A stretch of DNA of 64,000 nucleotides from an uncultured Prevotellaceae bacterium (GCA_902774815.1 CACYJV010000011.1:169680-233679), one strand, 5' to 3'. Shown: positions 17,852 to 27,677, counted from the first letter of the stretch. Made by a program: numbers and translations. The notes: generated by a model not told the origin, from the sequence alone.

Positions 17852-17872
17852 AAAGTTGAAAGTTGAAAGTTT
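17852..17872. repeat. Short tandem heptamer repeat
   Basis: AAAGTTG, AAAGTTG, AAAGTTT in tandem in the divergent region between radA and the lipoprotein gene, upstream of the lipoprotein -7 box. Function unknown; possibly simple slippage sequence. Confidence 0.6.
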
Positions 17873-17897
17873 TAGTGCTCAGTTCATTTTTTTTTCG

Positions 17898-17905
17898 TAC
17901 TTTTG
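17898..17905 (+). promoter_or_regulatory. Probable -7 box for the lipoprotein-TPR unit
   Basis: TACTTTTG matches TAnnTTTG, 34 nt before the GTG start at 17940. Confidence 0.5.
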
Positions 17906-17939
17906 CAGAAAAATAGAAGGCTAACTTATTCGATAAGAC

Positions 17940-18845
17940 GTGAAAATAATTAAGATACTCCTGCTGGGCTGTTGCGTTATGAGCCTGTGGTGCTGTGGAC
18001 AGTCGGAAGAGACGCGCCGAAGACTGTCCAGGGCTGAGCGTGCCAGACTGAAGACAGAGGACTCTTTGGCGCTGAAAATTGCCGTGTTACCCACGATTGA
18101 CGCGCTGCCGTTGTTCGTTGCTAAGGAGCGGCGCCTGTTTGATACGCTTCACGTAGACGTTCGACTGAAGGCTTGGAAAGCCCAGATGGATGTTGACACA
18201 GCCCTTGTCGGGGGAAGCGTTGAAGGCGGCGTGACGGATCTGGTACGCGTGGAACGCATGCAACGGCGTGGCACTATGTTCCGTTGCTGGGCTACTCCTT
18301 TGCATTGGCAGCTTGTCACAAACCGTCTGGCACGACTGAAAGATGTGTCGCAACTGGGTGACAAAATGGTAGCCATGACTCGCTTTTCAGCTACCGATTT
18401 GCTGACGGACCATGTGCTGAACGGCGTGAAGACGAAGGCGATGGTCTATCGTGTACAGATTAACGACGTGCCCCTGCGCCTACAGATGCTGATGAACAAC
18501 GAGATGGATGCGTTGTGGCTGCCCGAACCTCAGGCTACTGTAGCACGAGAAGACCACCATCCGGTGCTGTTCGACACGTCGAAGAAAGATATCTGCCTGG
18601 GTGCGTTGGCTTTCCGTGAGAAGTGCTTTGGCGATGCCCGTATCAAGCAACAGATAGAGACTTTTACAAAGGCTTACAACATGGCTTGCGACTCTCTTAA
18701 TACCAATGGGTTACAGCACTATGCTGAAGTGATACAGAAGTATTGCAGCGTGGAAGAAGATGTCGTCAAGAAACTGCCGAAAATACATTTCCCCCATGCC
18801 CAGGAACCGCGCCAAAAAGACGTGGATATGGCTCGTAAGTTCTAA
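17940..18845 (+). CDS. Orphan substrate-binding-type lipoprotein (NMT1/SsuA-like fold)
   Basis: A 301-aa exported protein with an N-terminal hydrophobic segment ending in Cys (IILLLGCCVMSLWCCGQ type; exact lipidated Cys unclear), so probably a lipoprotein. The mature part resembles periplasmic binding proteins of the NMT1/taurine-nitrate class: AVLPTIDALPLFVAKERRLF (first lobe), then GGVTDLVRVERMQRRG, LGDKMVAMTRFSATDLL and MDALWLPEPQATVARE (hinge and second lobe). The ligand is unknown. No ABC permease or ATPase is adjacent; the next gene (14-nt gap) is a cytoplasmic TPR protein. The start is GTG, with no better ATG upstream. Confidence 0.68.
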   Translation: MKIIKILLLGCCVMSLWCCGQSEETRRRLSRAERARLKTEDSLALKIAVLPTIDALPLFVAKERRLFDTLHVDVRLKAWKAQMDVDTALVGGSVEGGVTDLVRVERMQRRGTMFRCWATPLHWQLVTNRLARLKDVSQLGDKMVAMTRFSATDLLTDHVLNGVKTKAMVYRVQINDVPLRLQMLMNNEMDALWLPEPQATVAREDHHPVLFDTSKKDICLGALAFREKCFGDARIKQQIETFTKAYNMACDSLNTNGLQHYAEVIQKYCSVEEDVVKKLPKIHFPHAQEPRQKDVDMARKF

Positions 18846-18859
18846 ATCAACTCATCGTC

Positions 18860-21082
18860 ATGGAACAGATCAAGCAATACATCATAGAGCAAAAGGACGT
18901 TGCAGGAGCACTTGCCATGTTCCGCAAGTTTGCCAACGAACACCGCCAGTCCATTACTGGCGACTTGCTTCTGCGGCTGGCCGAGGTGGGTGACGATTAT
19001 GAGCGCATGCGCGATTTCATGTTGCAGGGCTATCGTGATCCACAACGCGATGTACTTTATCGCAGTTTGCTTCGCCGGCTATATGGGTTGGCGTGCGACT
19101 GGGACCTGCGCATGCTTTGCTCGAAAGGAATGGGTGCCTATAGCGATGCTGCCCATCGTACGTCGACGACGATGTTCGATCATGACAACATCCGCTCGAC
19201 ACTTGAGGAGTACGTGCAGAACGTGGCCATGATGTCGCTCGATGCCGAATTGTCGGGCGTTTCGGAAGAGAAGGTTGCCGAACTCTATAGAACGCATGTG
19301 CAAAACCTGAATCTGCTGTTTGAATATTTGCTCATAGCCCCGCAGTGGACTAAAGGCGACGAAGCCTTCTACAGCGAACTCTTACTCTCGCCAACTATCG
19401 ACTCTAACGATGTTAGAGTGCTGATCAGTGCCCTGATGCTGTCGGCGATGACGGAACCCGATTACCATAAGCTACGTACGCTGGCCACTATTTACGAACA
19501 GTCAACTGACGAAACCATTCGCCAGCGGGCACTTGCGGGCATCGCTTTCTCCCTGCCTCATGACCTTGAGGAATTGTTCCCCGAATATGCAGAGATTGTC
19601 GGACGATTGTGTGACAATCCTGTTACTCGAAAGCAGCTTCTCGAGATGCAGATACAGGTGTTCCTCTGCATGAATGCCGATCGCGACCGAATGATAATCA
19701 ATCGCGACATCATGCCAGGCATCATCAGAAACCAGAACCTGAACATCACGCGTTTCGGAATAGAGGAAAAGGAGAACAACTCGCTGCAAGACATTCTTCA
19801 TCCAGATGCCGAGGATAAGGCTATGGAAGAACTAGAAACCAACATTAAGAAGATGTTTGACATGCAGAAGGCTGGTGCTGATATCTACTTCGGTGGTTTC
19901 TCGCAGATGAAAAGATACTCGTTCTTCTACACGCTTTGCAACTGGTTTGCGCCATTTTACATTGAGCATCCAGGATTGAGTTCTGTTCGGAAGAAGCTTG
20001 AGGACGGGGCCATACTCAAGACATTGATCAACGATTCTCCGCTATGTGATTCCGACAAGTACTCTTTCGCACTTGCCATAGCTTCGGTCATCGACAATCT
20101 GCCACCACAGATTCGTGAGGTCATGAGTAGTGGGGTGGGTGGTGCTATGCCAACTTCTGACTTGGATATGCAATCATCTACCTACCAGCAGCGCATCTAT
20201 CTGCAAGACCTCTACCGATTCTTCCGGCTCTACAACCAAAGTGCCGACTTCCAGTCACCCTTTGACTATCAGCATCATCCAGAGAAATTTTTCTTTGCCA
20301 ATAAGTTGCTGAAGAATCCACTCCTCAACGAACAGGTCCAGACGTTGGAGCGCTACCTGTTGAAGCACGACCAGATGGCTGATCTCATGAGCGTTCTTGA
20401 TCTCTTTGCAGACCCAAGCAATGCCGATTATCAAATGTTGGAGGGACTTCTGGCAATGAAGTGCGAGAACTTTCTCGATGCCCAGTTGCGTTTTGAACGT
20501 GCATTGGAGTTGCAGCCCGATAATCCGAAAGCCATGAAAGCATTGGCTCAGGCAGCTTTCTATGCGGGTAACTATGATGTTTCGGAAGAGCGCTATGGGC
20601 AATTGCTCATGCAACATCCTGATGATAATGTCTATAAGTTGAACCACGCTATTTCACAGGTTTACAATGGCGAGGTTGACGAAGGCTTGGCTACACTCTA
20701 CGAAATGCATTATAATCAGGAAAACAATCGCAACGTCCGGCGTGCGTTGGCATGGGCGCTGCTGATGAAAGGTAATCTTGATCAGGCTGAAGCTCATTAT
20801 CGTCAGTTGATGGACAAGCCTTTGGCTGCCGACTACTTGAACGGTGGTTATTGCCTGTGGTTCAAAGGTCAAGTGAAGGAGGCCGTTCAATGGTTCTGCA
20901 ATTACATCAGCTCCGTTAGAAAGCAGAAAGCAAAGGAAATTGATGGAAAAATATCAGCGAAGCCTGCTGACAGGCAGCTGCGTGAGGACTTCCACAACGA
21001 CGCTTCGCTTCTGAACCAGTACAAAATAAACGATGCCGACCAACAAATTATGATCGACATCGTTACGGGAGAGGCATCGTAG
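18860..21082 (+). CDS. Large TPR-repeat protein of unknown function
   Basis: A 740-aa soluble protein without signal peptide or membrane segments. The C-terminal third (about 530-690) holds tetratricopeptide repeats, e.g. DAQLRFERALELQPDNPKAM, AFYAGNYDVSEERYGQLLMQ and LLMKGNLDQAEAHYRQLM. The N-terminal two thirds are helical and acidic; I recognise no catalytic motif there. It lies 14 nt after the substrate-binding lipoprotein gene and is presumably co-expressed with it. A scaffold or adaptor role is inferred from the TPRs only. Confidence 0.7.
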   Translation: MEQIKQYIIEQKDVAGALAMFRKFANEHRQSITGDLLLRLAEVGDDYERMRDFMLQGYRDPQRDVLYRSLLRRLYGLACDWDLRMLCSKGMGAYSDAAHRTSTTMFDHDNIRSTLEEYVQNVAMMSLDAELSGVSEEKVAELYRTHVQNLNLLFEYLLIAPQWTKGDEAFYSELLLSPTIDSNDVRVLISALMLSAMTEPDYHKLRTLATIYEQSTDETIRQRALAGIAFSLPHDLEELFPEYAEIVGRLCDNPVTRKQLLEMQIQVFLCMNADRDRMIINRDIMPGIIRNQNLNITRFGIEEKENNSLQDILHPDAEDKAMEELETNIKKMFDMQKAGADIYFGGFSQMKRYSFFYTLCNWFAPFYIEHPGLSSVRKKLEDGAILKTLINDSPLCDSDKYSFALAIASVIDNLPPQIREVMSSGVGGAMPTSDLDMQSSTYQQRIYLQDLYRFFRLYNQSADFQSPFDYQHHPEKFFFANKLLKNPLLNEQVQTLERYLLKHDQMADLMSVLDLFADPSNADYQMLEGLLAMKCENFLDAQLRFERALELQPDNPKAMKALAQAAFYAGNYDVSEERYGQLLMQHPDDNVYKLNHAISQVYNGEVDEGLATLYEMHYNQENNRNVRRALAWALLMKGNLDQAEAHYRQLMDKPLAADYLNGGYCLWFKGQVKEAVQWFCNYISSVRKQKAKEIDGKISAKPADRQLREDFHNDASLLNQYKINDADQQIMIDIVTGEAS

Positions 21083-21128
21083 GTTTTCTTTCTTTACCTC
21101 GTTTGCTCTTTTTTACTCAATTGTACCA

Positions 21129-22463
21129 TTAGACTATGCCTTGTGCCATCATAGCTTTGGCAACTTTCAGGAAGCCAGCGACGTTGGCACCCTTTACGTA
21201 GTTGATGTAACCATCAGGCTCAGTTCCGTACTTCACGCAGTTGCTATGGATGTCGTTCATGATGTCGTGCAACTTCTGATCGACTTCCTCGCGGCTCCAA
21301 CGGATGCGTTCGGAGTTCTGGCTCATCTCGAGTCCGCTAACGGCAACACCACCTGCATTGGCAGCCTTACCTGGCGAGTAGAGAATCTTAGCTGACTGGA
21401 ATACCTTGATGGCTTCGGGCGTTGTAGGCATATTGGCTCCTTCGCTTACTGCAATAACGCCATTGGCAACAAGTGCCTTGGCTGCTTCTTCGTTTATTTC
21501 GTTTTGTGTGGCTGAGGGCAGGGCTATATCGGCTTTCTCAAACCAAGGCTTAGCCCCTGGTACGTATTTCACACCGTATTCTTCAGCGTATTCGGAGATA
21601 CGTCCGCGTTCGATGTTCTTTAATTCTTTGATGTAAGCAAGCTTTTCGGCGTCAATGCCATCAGGATCGTAGATGTAGCCATCAGAGTCGGAACAGGTGA
21701 CGGGCTTTGCTCCCAGTTCGATGAGTTTTTCAATCGTGTACTGAGCTACGTTACCGGCACCACTCACGAGTACGGTCTTTCCTTTCAGGTCAATGCCACG
21801 TGTGGCCAACATGTTCTGCAGGAAGTATACGTTGCCATAACCAGTGGCTTCAGGACGGATGAGCGAACCGCCGAACTCCAGGCCCTTACCAGTAAGTACA
21901 CCCTGGAACTGGTGCGTCAGTTTCTTATACATTCCAAAGAGGAAACCCACTTCGCGGCCTCCAACACCGATGTCACCGGCAGGAACGTCTTCATCGGGGC
22001 CAATGTGGCGATAGAGTTCAGTCATGAAAGCCTGACAGAAACGCATCACTTCAGCATTCGACTTGCCGCGAGGCGAGAAGTCACTACCGCCCTTTGCACC
22101 ACCCATCGGCAGCGTTGTGAGTGAGTTCTTGAATGTCTGCTCAAAAGCCAGGAACTTCAGGATTGACTGGTTTACCGAGGCGTGGAAACGAATACCGCCT
22201 TTATAGGGGCCAATCACATTGTTGTGTTGGATGCGGTAACCCATGTTGGTCTGCACGCGGCCATTATCGTCGGTCCACGTCACACGAAACTGGATCAGTC
22301 TATCGGGGATACATAACCGCTCAATCAGGTTTACCTGATCAAATTCTGGGTGCTTGTTGTACTCCTCTTCAATAGTACCTAACACCTGGCTGACGGCCTG
22401 AATGTACTCGGGTTCATTGGGGAATCTCTGTTTTAGATTCTCAATAACTGTTGATGCCTGCAT
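21129..22463 (-). CDS. gdhA: NADP-type glutamate dehydrogenase
   Basis: Reversibly aminates 2-oxoglutarate to glutamate; the main ammonia-assimilating enzyme in many Bacteroidales. The 444 residues match the hexameric bacterial class. Motifs are GPYKGGIRFHASVNQSILKF, PMGGAKGGSDFSPRGKS with the catalytic Lys, PAGDIGVGGREVGFLFG, and the Rossmann motif VSGAGNVAQYTIEKL. The coenzyme assignment to NADPH is from family resemblance. Single gene, convergent with the TPR gene (46-bp gap). Confidence 0.95.
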   Translation of the reverse strand: MQASTVIENLKQRFPNEPEYIQAVSQVLGTIEEEYNKHPEFDQVNLIERLCIPDRLIQFRVTWTDDNGRVQTNMGYRIQHNNVIGPYKGGIRFHASVNQSILKFLAFEQTFKNSLTTLPMGGAKGGSDFSPRGKSNAEVMRFCQAFMTELYRHIGPDEDVPAGDIGVGGREVGFLFGMYKKLTHQFQGVLTGKGLEFGGSLIRPEATGYGNVYFLQNMLATRGIDLKGKTVLVSGAGNVAQYTIEKLIELGAKPVTCSDSDGYIYDPDGIDAEKLAYIKELKNIERGRISEYAEEYGVKYVPGAKPWFEKADIALPSATQNEINEEAAKALVANGVIAVSEGANMPTTPEAIKVFQSAKILYSPGKAANAGGVAVSGLEMSQNSERIRWSREEVDQKLHDIMNDIHSNCVKYGTEPDGYINYVKGANVAGFLKVAKAMMAQGIV

Positions 22464-22520
22464 AAATCTTTTTACCGTTAAAAGTTACTATTTGTTCTGA
22501 AAAGTCAATCTTTTGCTTAC

Positions 22521-22528
22521 AAAATTAC
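22521..22528 (-). promoter_or_regulatory. Probable -7 box of the gdhA promoter
   Basis: TAATTTTG on the minus strand, 57 nt before the gdhA ATG. The rest of the roughly 260 bp up to the tRNA terminator is AT-rich and shows no other feature. Confidence 0.4.
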
Positions 22529-22677
22529 ATCAAAATGCGCAAAGAACCGACAAAAAGTAATATTTTTTGCCTTTTGCGTGGCTTAATGCACGATTTTCTT
22601 GATTTATGTCAATTGTGTGTGGGGGGAATGAGGTATTTTGTCATACTTTTACAATATATAAAGGAGCAAAACACTCG

Positions 22678-22713
22678 AAAAAAAAAGAGCAGAACTCTCG
22701 GGCGAGTCTGCTC
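22678..22713 (-). terminator. Intrinsic terminator of the tRNA transcript
   Basis: Stem GAGCAGA (22687-22693) with TCTGCTC (22707-22713), extended by an inner CTC/GAG pairing; on the minus strand it is followed by nine T (A-tract 22678-22686). It lies 16 nt after tRNA-Gly and ends the two-tRNA transcript. Confidence 0.88.
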
Positions 22714-22729
22714 CTAACATGATGCGTTG

Positions 22730-22802
22730 AGCGGTAGACGGGACTCGAACCCGCGACCCTCGGCTTGGGAAGCCAATGCTCTACCAACTGAGCTACTACC
22801 GC
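22730..22802 (-). tRNA. tRNA-Gly (anticodon CCC)
   Basis: A 73-nt cloverleaf: acceptor GCGGTAG/CTACCGC, D-arm GCTC/GAGC, anticodon stem TTGGC/GCCGA with loop TTCCCAA (anticodon CCC), T-arm GCGGG/CCCGT with loop TTCGAGT, discriminator T as usual for tRNA-Gly. CCA is not encoded. It lies 73 bp downstream of tRNA-Thr in the same transcript. Confidence 0.95.
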
Positions 22803-22875
22803 AATAAAATGAGAAAGGTTAACAGCCCTGGCCATGGGCAATACCACTAACCAACGTCCGCTAACCTTTACTTTG

Positions 22876-22948
<73 letters not shown>

Positions 22949-22959
22949 GAAAGCGAGTG

Positions 22960-22967
22960 CAAAGGTA
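22960..22967 (-). promoter_or_regulatory. -7 box of the tRNA-Thr/tRNA-Gly promoter
   Basis: TACCTTTG on the minus strand, 11 nt before the first base of tRNA-Thr; an exact TAnnTTTG match. Confidence 0.6.
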
Positions 22968-23101
22968 CTAAAATTTGCGGAAAGGAAGAAACTTGGTATA
23001 GAAAGTTTTGACCGGCTTAATATAATTTAACAAATTGCCATACCATTTCCCATCGGTAACAATAGGACAGGTGACAAAAGTATGTCTAACATGAATGATA
23101 G

Positions 23102-26100
23102 CTACTCGATGGAATCGGCACTTTCAACAGGTGGAGCAGGCACTGTTATGGTGGACTTCTTCAGCCCGAAGAGGTCGCGCAGGCCATTGAAATCCTTTTT
23201 CATGATGAGACCAATTCCCTGCGTGTTGAGCGAGTTGCGCGTGAAATATCTATCGTTGGTCTGATTGTAGACCTTAATGGCGAGGTTACCGTTAGGACGG
23301 AGAAGGTACCGAATGTCGAAATCGCCAATAAACGATGTAGTGGCATTAGGATTGTCGCGATATCCGAATTCACCATTGATAAGCAGACGGTTATTCAGAA
23401 GGCGACCACTGAGCAGTCCCTCGTATTCAGCATTGTAGAAACCTTGGTCACCTGTAGAGATGTTAGCACCGAAGTTCCAATTGTTGTTCTTCACCACACT
23501 CGACAGCACATTGTTAAGCTGTTGTGAGATGGTTCCGCTGAGCAGGCTCTGCATGGCTAGCGAGGTTTGGCTCTGTTGTGCGCCTTCACCGACGCTTGTT
23601 GCGTTTTGATTATAGAAACGCCCGACGGCAAGCAAGTAGAGCACTTGCTGGTTCATTTCTTCCTCGGAGTTAATGAGGCTGAATATCATCTGCTTCGCAT
23701 CTGTTCCTACTGTAGGCATGTCGAGTCCGAACTCAACACGTGGCTGGGCAGGGGTGCCGTTGATGTTCATCAGACAGTTGACGCGTATGTTGTTGCTTGT
23801 AAACGAACGTCCGATGTTCAGGTCGGACAGGGACACGCCATTGACGGTATAGACGGCATTCAAGTTTAGTGCAGCGTTGTATGGATCGCCGCCAAACACG
23901 ATGGTACCTCCGTTCTGGAACTGGAAATCTTTCTTGATGACGTTCTGTATGGTTAGTTTATAGACACCGTGATCAACATTATAGTTGCCAAACATATCGA
24001 AGGCTCCTTTATTATAATAGGTGGCACGTATGACACCGTCTCCGTTCAATGCAATATAGTCGCCAGACTGTTGGTCCATGATGACTTTCAACGTCGCATT
24101 CTGCGTGGCATTGATGAGCAGATTCAGGTGAATGTTGGTAGCCACGTCGGTGTTATCGTCGCTTGGCTTGTGGATTGTGGTGTATAGACTGTCGGCCATA
24201 CTAATGGAATCCACTCGTGCACGATCGTTCCATGTGATGAACTCGCCCGTGTTGATGGCATCGGGACTGGCGGCATTATAGCGGATTTCCGAACCCTCCT
24301 CAGGTGTTACGTTGACGTCGATGGTAACCTCGCCACTACGTCCGCTGATAGTACAGTCACCAGTTCCATAGACTGTGCCGCAGAATGTATCGTCACCAAA
24401 ATCGCGGAAGTCAAAAGACAGCAGGTTTTGTGCCTCGATGCCTATGTCGTAAGTCAGCTGTTTCAGATAGTTATGGTGCAAGGCTCCGTTCACGATACCT
24501 ATGTGCTCGCGTGTATCGTAGATAGTGTCATTGCGGAAGACGATCTCATTGGGAATCAACCTGATTGTGTCGTTGCGGAGAGTGTAGCTTGTGTTCAGGC
24601 TCTTGATGCCCAGACTGCCGTTGGCGACTACCTCACCTGTGAGATTGATGCTGCTAAGAGGTCCGTAGAGTCGCAGGTTTCCTGTTGTCCACACATCGAC
24701 ATCACGCATGAAACTACCGCAAAAACACTCCAAAAATTCTCCACGCGTGTTGTTGGCGCCAATATATAGCTCTATTTCGTTGCGTTGTGGCGACACATAG
24801 CCGTTGACGGTGGTATAGGAAGCCTTGAACATTTCTGTCTGCGGGAAAGGCGTGCGTTGCAGAGGTGTGTAAACGTCGTTTGCAACTGCATGTATGTCAA
24901 TCTGCTTGTCGATGTTGTTCAACTTAGCGTCTGCTGTCAGTATTCCCATGCGACCATCCTGGAAACGGAACTTGTCCACTTGCAGGTGGGCAGATGCTTC
25001 TGGCTTGTTGAATACATTTGTCACGAAAGCCCTACCCGTGGCCATACCACTGAAATCAACGGAATGGAAATTGACCAAATCGAGGATATACTTCACGTCA
25101 ATATCCTTCAAGTCGGCAAACAGCGTATCAGTTGTCGAATTCGTGGCACGTCCATCGACAATAAGGTGCTGGTTCTGGTGCTTCAAAGCAAGATGGTCAA
25201 CAGTCAGGTCGTTCTTGCTATACACAACAGTACCTGGCTCCACTTGCCAGACACTGTCGCCAATAATGATTTCTGAGGTATGGATGTCAACATGGGCAGC
25301 ATCACTTCCTTCGGGCGTGTGGAAGAATTGTGCGTCGGCATTGAAGATTCCGCCCATGTAGAGCTTTCCCTGATTCTCGAAGTTGAGTTTCGTCGTCAGG
25401 TGATTGTTGATGGCATTGGCATCAAGACTCAACATGAGTGGATGTCCATCGTCGGCAATACGGCAAATCGAAGCACGGGTGCGCAACGTATCGCATGGTG
25501 TGCTTACGCTGATGTCGGCATCGCGATAAGTGTTGTCGTTGTAGGTGAAATGGGGAAGGCTTGCCACCATGTCCAGGCGTTGCAGCCCATCGTTCATGCT
25601 GCCTGTCAGATGGAGTGGGGCGTGCAGGGTGAGCGGCAGGTCGAAGAACGCTTTCAGCCACTCACTATCGTTGATTTGGGCATCTATGGAGAAATCGTTG
25701 CGGCTGCGAACGGGCTTGCTGCTGATGCCGGGAAGAGTCGGTAGCTTGCTGGCAACAAGATTGACGATACTTTGCGGAAGCGAAGCATAGTCATACTTTC
25801 CTTTGACGACAATCCGACCGAAATCACTGTCCATCGATGTCAGGTGAACGCCGTTTTCATTGCCAGCCTCAATGTGCAGATTCTTAAGCGAATAGCTTTC
25901 TTCAGGCGAACGCATTTGGAAATTGTTGATGTCAAGGTGCCCGTTGGCATTGTTGAAGTCTTTACCCGCAAAGTTTGCTTCAACGTTGAAGGAAAAGTCG
26001 GTGTTGCGCCATCGATTGGTAAGCTGCAGTGCCTCAGGATTCAGGTAGTTCACCTGTGCCACAATGTTGGCCTTTGGCGAATGAAGCGAAGTACTGGCCA

Positions 26101-27598
26101 TGCCATTGATGCTGAGCTGTGCATTCTTGTCGTTGATGTTCAGTTTGCCGTTAAACACTTCGTTGCTGTATTTGCCGTCAACGTCAACATTTTGGTAAGT
26201 GTAGCCTCCGTAGTCAAAACGCGAAATGCGGCCTTTAGCCGTAATGTTGGGCTGTCCTTTCGTGGGCAGTTGGCCGTCGATGTCAATATCAGTTGCCAAC
26301 AGGCCGAACTGATCATTATCGAGCAATTGTTTGAGATTAAGTCCGTCCGTTGACAGATGGCCAGTGAACAGGCTTCCGTTTTTGCCCAAAGCCAACTTCG
26401 CCTGTCCTGCATCGGAAGTCAGGATGCCTTTGGCCGACATGTCGTCGGCAACTCCTCCCATGGTGCCTGTGAAAGCGATGTCGCCAAATCGGCTTACGAC
26501 GTCAGGCAGATGAACATTCTTGGGAAGACTCTGTGAGATGGTCTGCACACCGTCCTTACTCAATTTCAACTGGCTGATTGCAGCATTCCATCGTGTATGT
26601 GACTGCCAATCACTAATCGAACCATCAGCATGTAGCGTCAGGCTTCCGTCCGTCGACTCAATGTCGAGTGGCCTGATGTGAAGGCTTGTACTGGTTCCCG
26701 AGAACGATGTAGAGAGTTTAAGCTTGTTATTGTTGTCCTTCAGTGAAGGAACAAAAGGTGTTAATTCACTGAGAATTATCGACGATGGTGATATGCTTCC
26801 ATTGAACTGTAGCGTTGCAGGCTGAAACTTTCCCTGCTCATGACGATATGTCGCCGAAATGTTATCGATGTTTATCTTTGAATCGGACAGTTCGAGGCAG
26901 AGATCCTGCAACGTGGCACGCTGCCTGTTAGCAATAGCCTTCAGCTTCAAATTACGAACCACGATGCCCGACTGCTCGTTGAGTGAAAGTCGTTTCACGT
27001 TCAGGTTCAGTGAGTCGTCCTGCAAGGCGTTCAGCATCACGTGGGCACTGATGTTACTGGCATGAATATGGTCAGGTGAGAATTGTCCTGAGCGGGGAGC
27101 AATGTATCTTTTGTCGAACGACAGTCGTCCGTGACGAATCACCAGCGAATTGATTTTCAGGTCCAGTGGCTTATGTTCTGAGGAGTCTTTCGAAGCCAAT
27201 GAATCAAGCATGAATTGAAAATTGTAGGGCTCATCGGGCGTCAACTGATAGAGTGATGCCTGAATACCAAACAACTGGGCAGAGGTGATGACAATTCGTC
27301 CTTGAGAAAGGGGCAGCAAGTCGAGTTTTGCCGAGAGTCGTGCAGCGTTGAGCATCTTCCGCCCAGATTGGTCGTTGATTTCAACATCATCGATAATCAC
27401 ACGATTGAGCAAACCCAGATTGATGCGGCCCACGCTGACGTCTGTACCCAACTTTTGGGCGAGTGCTTCAGAAACCTGATGGCCAAGATACTTCTGTACT
27501 GCTGGAACGTGCAACAGTACGACAACACCTACATAGAGCCCTACGATGGCCCATAGTAAGCCGCTGATAATTTTCTTTGTTTTTCTCAATTCAGCCAC
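23102..27598 (-). CDS. TamB-like translocation/assembly protein (DUF490, AsmA-like)
   Basis: Very large (1498 aa) inner-membrane-anchored periplasmic protein. One hydrophobic helix lies at about 12-33 (IISGLLWAIVGLYVGVVVLL), followed by an AsmA-like N-terminal start (LGTDVSVGRINLGLLNRVII) and about 1000 residues of beta-rich repeats. The TamB C-terminal domain spans roughly the last 450 residues (LKVIMDQQSGDYIALNGDG; NFGANISTGDQGFYNAEYEG; IGLIMKKDFNGLRDLFG). Known relatives bridge the periplasm and move phospholipid or assist outer-membrane protein assembly. The start is GTG; a TTG three codons in is an alternative, because a -7-like box overlaps the GTG. It diverges from nqrA. Confidence 0.87.
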   Translation of the reverse strand: MAELRKTKKIISGLLWAIVGLYVGVVVLLHVPAVQKYLGHQVSEALAQKLGTDVSVGRINLGLLNRVIIDDVEINDQSGRKMLNAARLSAKLDLLPLSQGRIVITSAQLFGIQASLYQLTPDEPYNFQFMLDSLASKDSSEHKPLDLKINSLVIRHGRLSFDKRYIAPRSGQFSPDHIHASNISAHVMLNALQDDSLNLNVKRLSLNEQSGIVVRNLKLKAIANRQRATLQDLCLELSDSKINIDNISATYRHEQGKFQPATLQFNGSISPSSIILSELTPFVPSLKDNNNKLKLSTSFSGTSTSLHIRPLDIESTDGSLTLHADGSISDWQSHTRWNAAISQLKLSKDGVQTISQSLPKNVHLPDVVSRFGDIAFTGTMGGVADDMSAKGILTSDAGQAKLALGKNGSLFTGHLSTDGLNLKQLLDNDQFGLLATDIDIDGQLPTKGQPNITAKGRISRFDYGGYTYQNVDVDGKYSNEVFNGKLNINDKNAQLSINGMASTSLHSPKANIVAQVNYLNPEALQLTNRWRNTDFSFNVEANFAGKDFNNANGHLDINNFQMRSPEESYSLKNLHIEAGNENGVHLTSMDSDFGRIVVKGKYDYASLPQSIVNLVASKLPTLPGISSKPVRSRNDFSIDAQINDSEWLKAFFDLPLTLHAPLHLTGSMNDGLQRLDMVASLPHFTYNDNTYRDADISVSTPCDTLRTRASICRIADDGHPLMLSLDANAINNHLTTKLNFENQGKLYMGGIFNADAQFFHTPEGSDAAHVDIHTSEIIIGDSVWQVEPGTVVYSKNDLTVDHLALKHQNQHLIVDGRATNSTTDTLFADLKDIDVKYILDLVNFHSVDFSGMATGRAFVTNVFNKPEASAHLQVDKFRFQDGRMGILTADAKLNNIDKQIDIHAVANDVYTPLQRTPFPQTEMFKASYTTVNGYVSPQRNEIELYIGANNTRGEFLECFCGSFMRDVDVWTTGNLRLYGPLSSINLTGEVVANGSLGIKSLNTSYTLRNDTIRLIPNEIVFRNDTIYDTREHIGIVNGALHHNYLKQLTYDIGIEAQNLLSFDFRDFGDDTFCGTVYGTGDCTISGRSGEVTIDVNVTPEEGSEIRYNAASPDAINTGEFITWNDRARVDSISMADSLYTTIHKPSDDNTDVATNIHLNLLINATQNATLKVIMDQQSGDYIALNGDGVIRATYYNKGAFDMFGNYNVDHGVYKLTIQNVIKKDFQFQNGGTIVFGGDPYNAALNLNAVYTVNGVSLSDLNIGRSFTSNNIRVNCLMNINGTPAQPRVEFGLDMPTVGTDAKQMIFSLINSEEEMNQQVLYLLAVGRFYNQNATSVGEGAQQSQTSLAMQSLLSGTISQQLNNVLSSVVKNNNWNFGANISTGDQGFYNAEYEGLLSGRLLNNRLLINGEFGYRDNPNATTSFIGDFDIRYLLRPNGNLAIKVYNQTNDRYFTRNSLNTQGIGLIMKKDFNGLRDLFGLKKSTITVPAPPVESADSIE

Positions 27599-27616
27599 AA
27601 ATTTACATTAAATTTG
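27598..27616. promoter_or_regulatory. Symmetrical pair of -7-like boxes between tamB-like gene and nqrA
   Basis: CAAATTTA-CAT-TAAATTTG is a perfect inverted repeat and reads TAAATTTG, a -7 match, on both strands. The minus-strand copy overlaps the GTG start of the TamB-like gene. It may be a divergent promoter pair or simple AT-rich coincidence. Confidence 0.35.
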
Positions 27617-27669
27617 TTTCATAGCGAAATAAAAGTGGTTTTTTGTTCCTTTGTTTGCCGAAATTTTGT

Positions 27670-27677
27670 TAAATTTG
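27670..27677 (+). promoter_or_regulatory. Probable -7 box of the nqr operon promoter
   Basis: TAAATTTG, 46 nt before the nqrA ATG. TTTG at 27650-27653 lies 16 nt upstream and could be the -33 element. Confidence 0.5.

Noticed and set aside
17940-21082. ABC importer operon
   Set aside because: Only a binding-protein-like lipoprotein is present; the following gene is a TPR protein with no Walker motifs or membrane helices.
22535-22717. 60-codon plus-strand frame between gdhA and the tRNAs
   Set aside because: It overlaps the gdhA promoter and the tRNA terminator, with no promoter or family resemblance.
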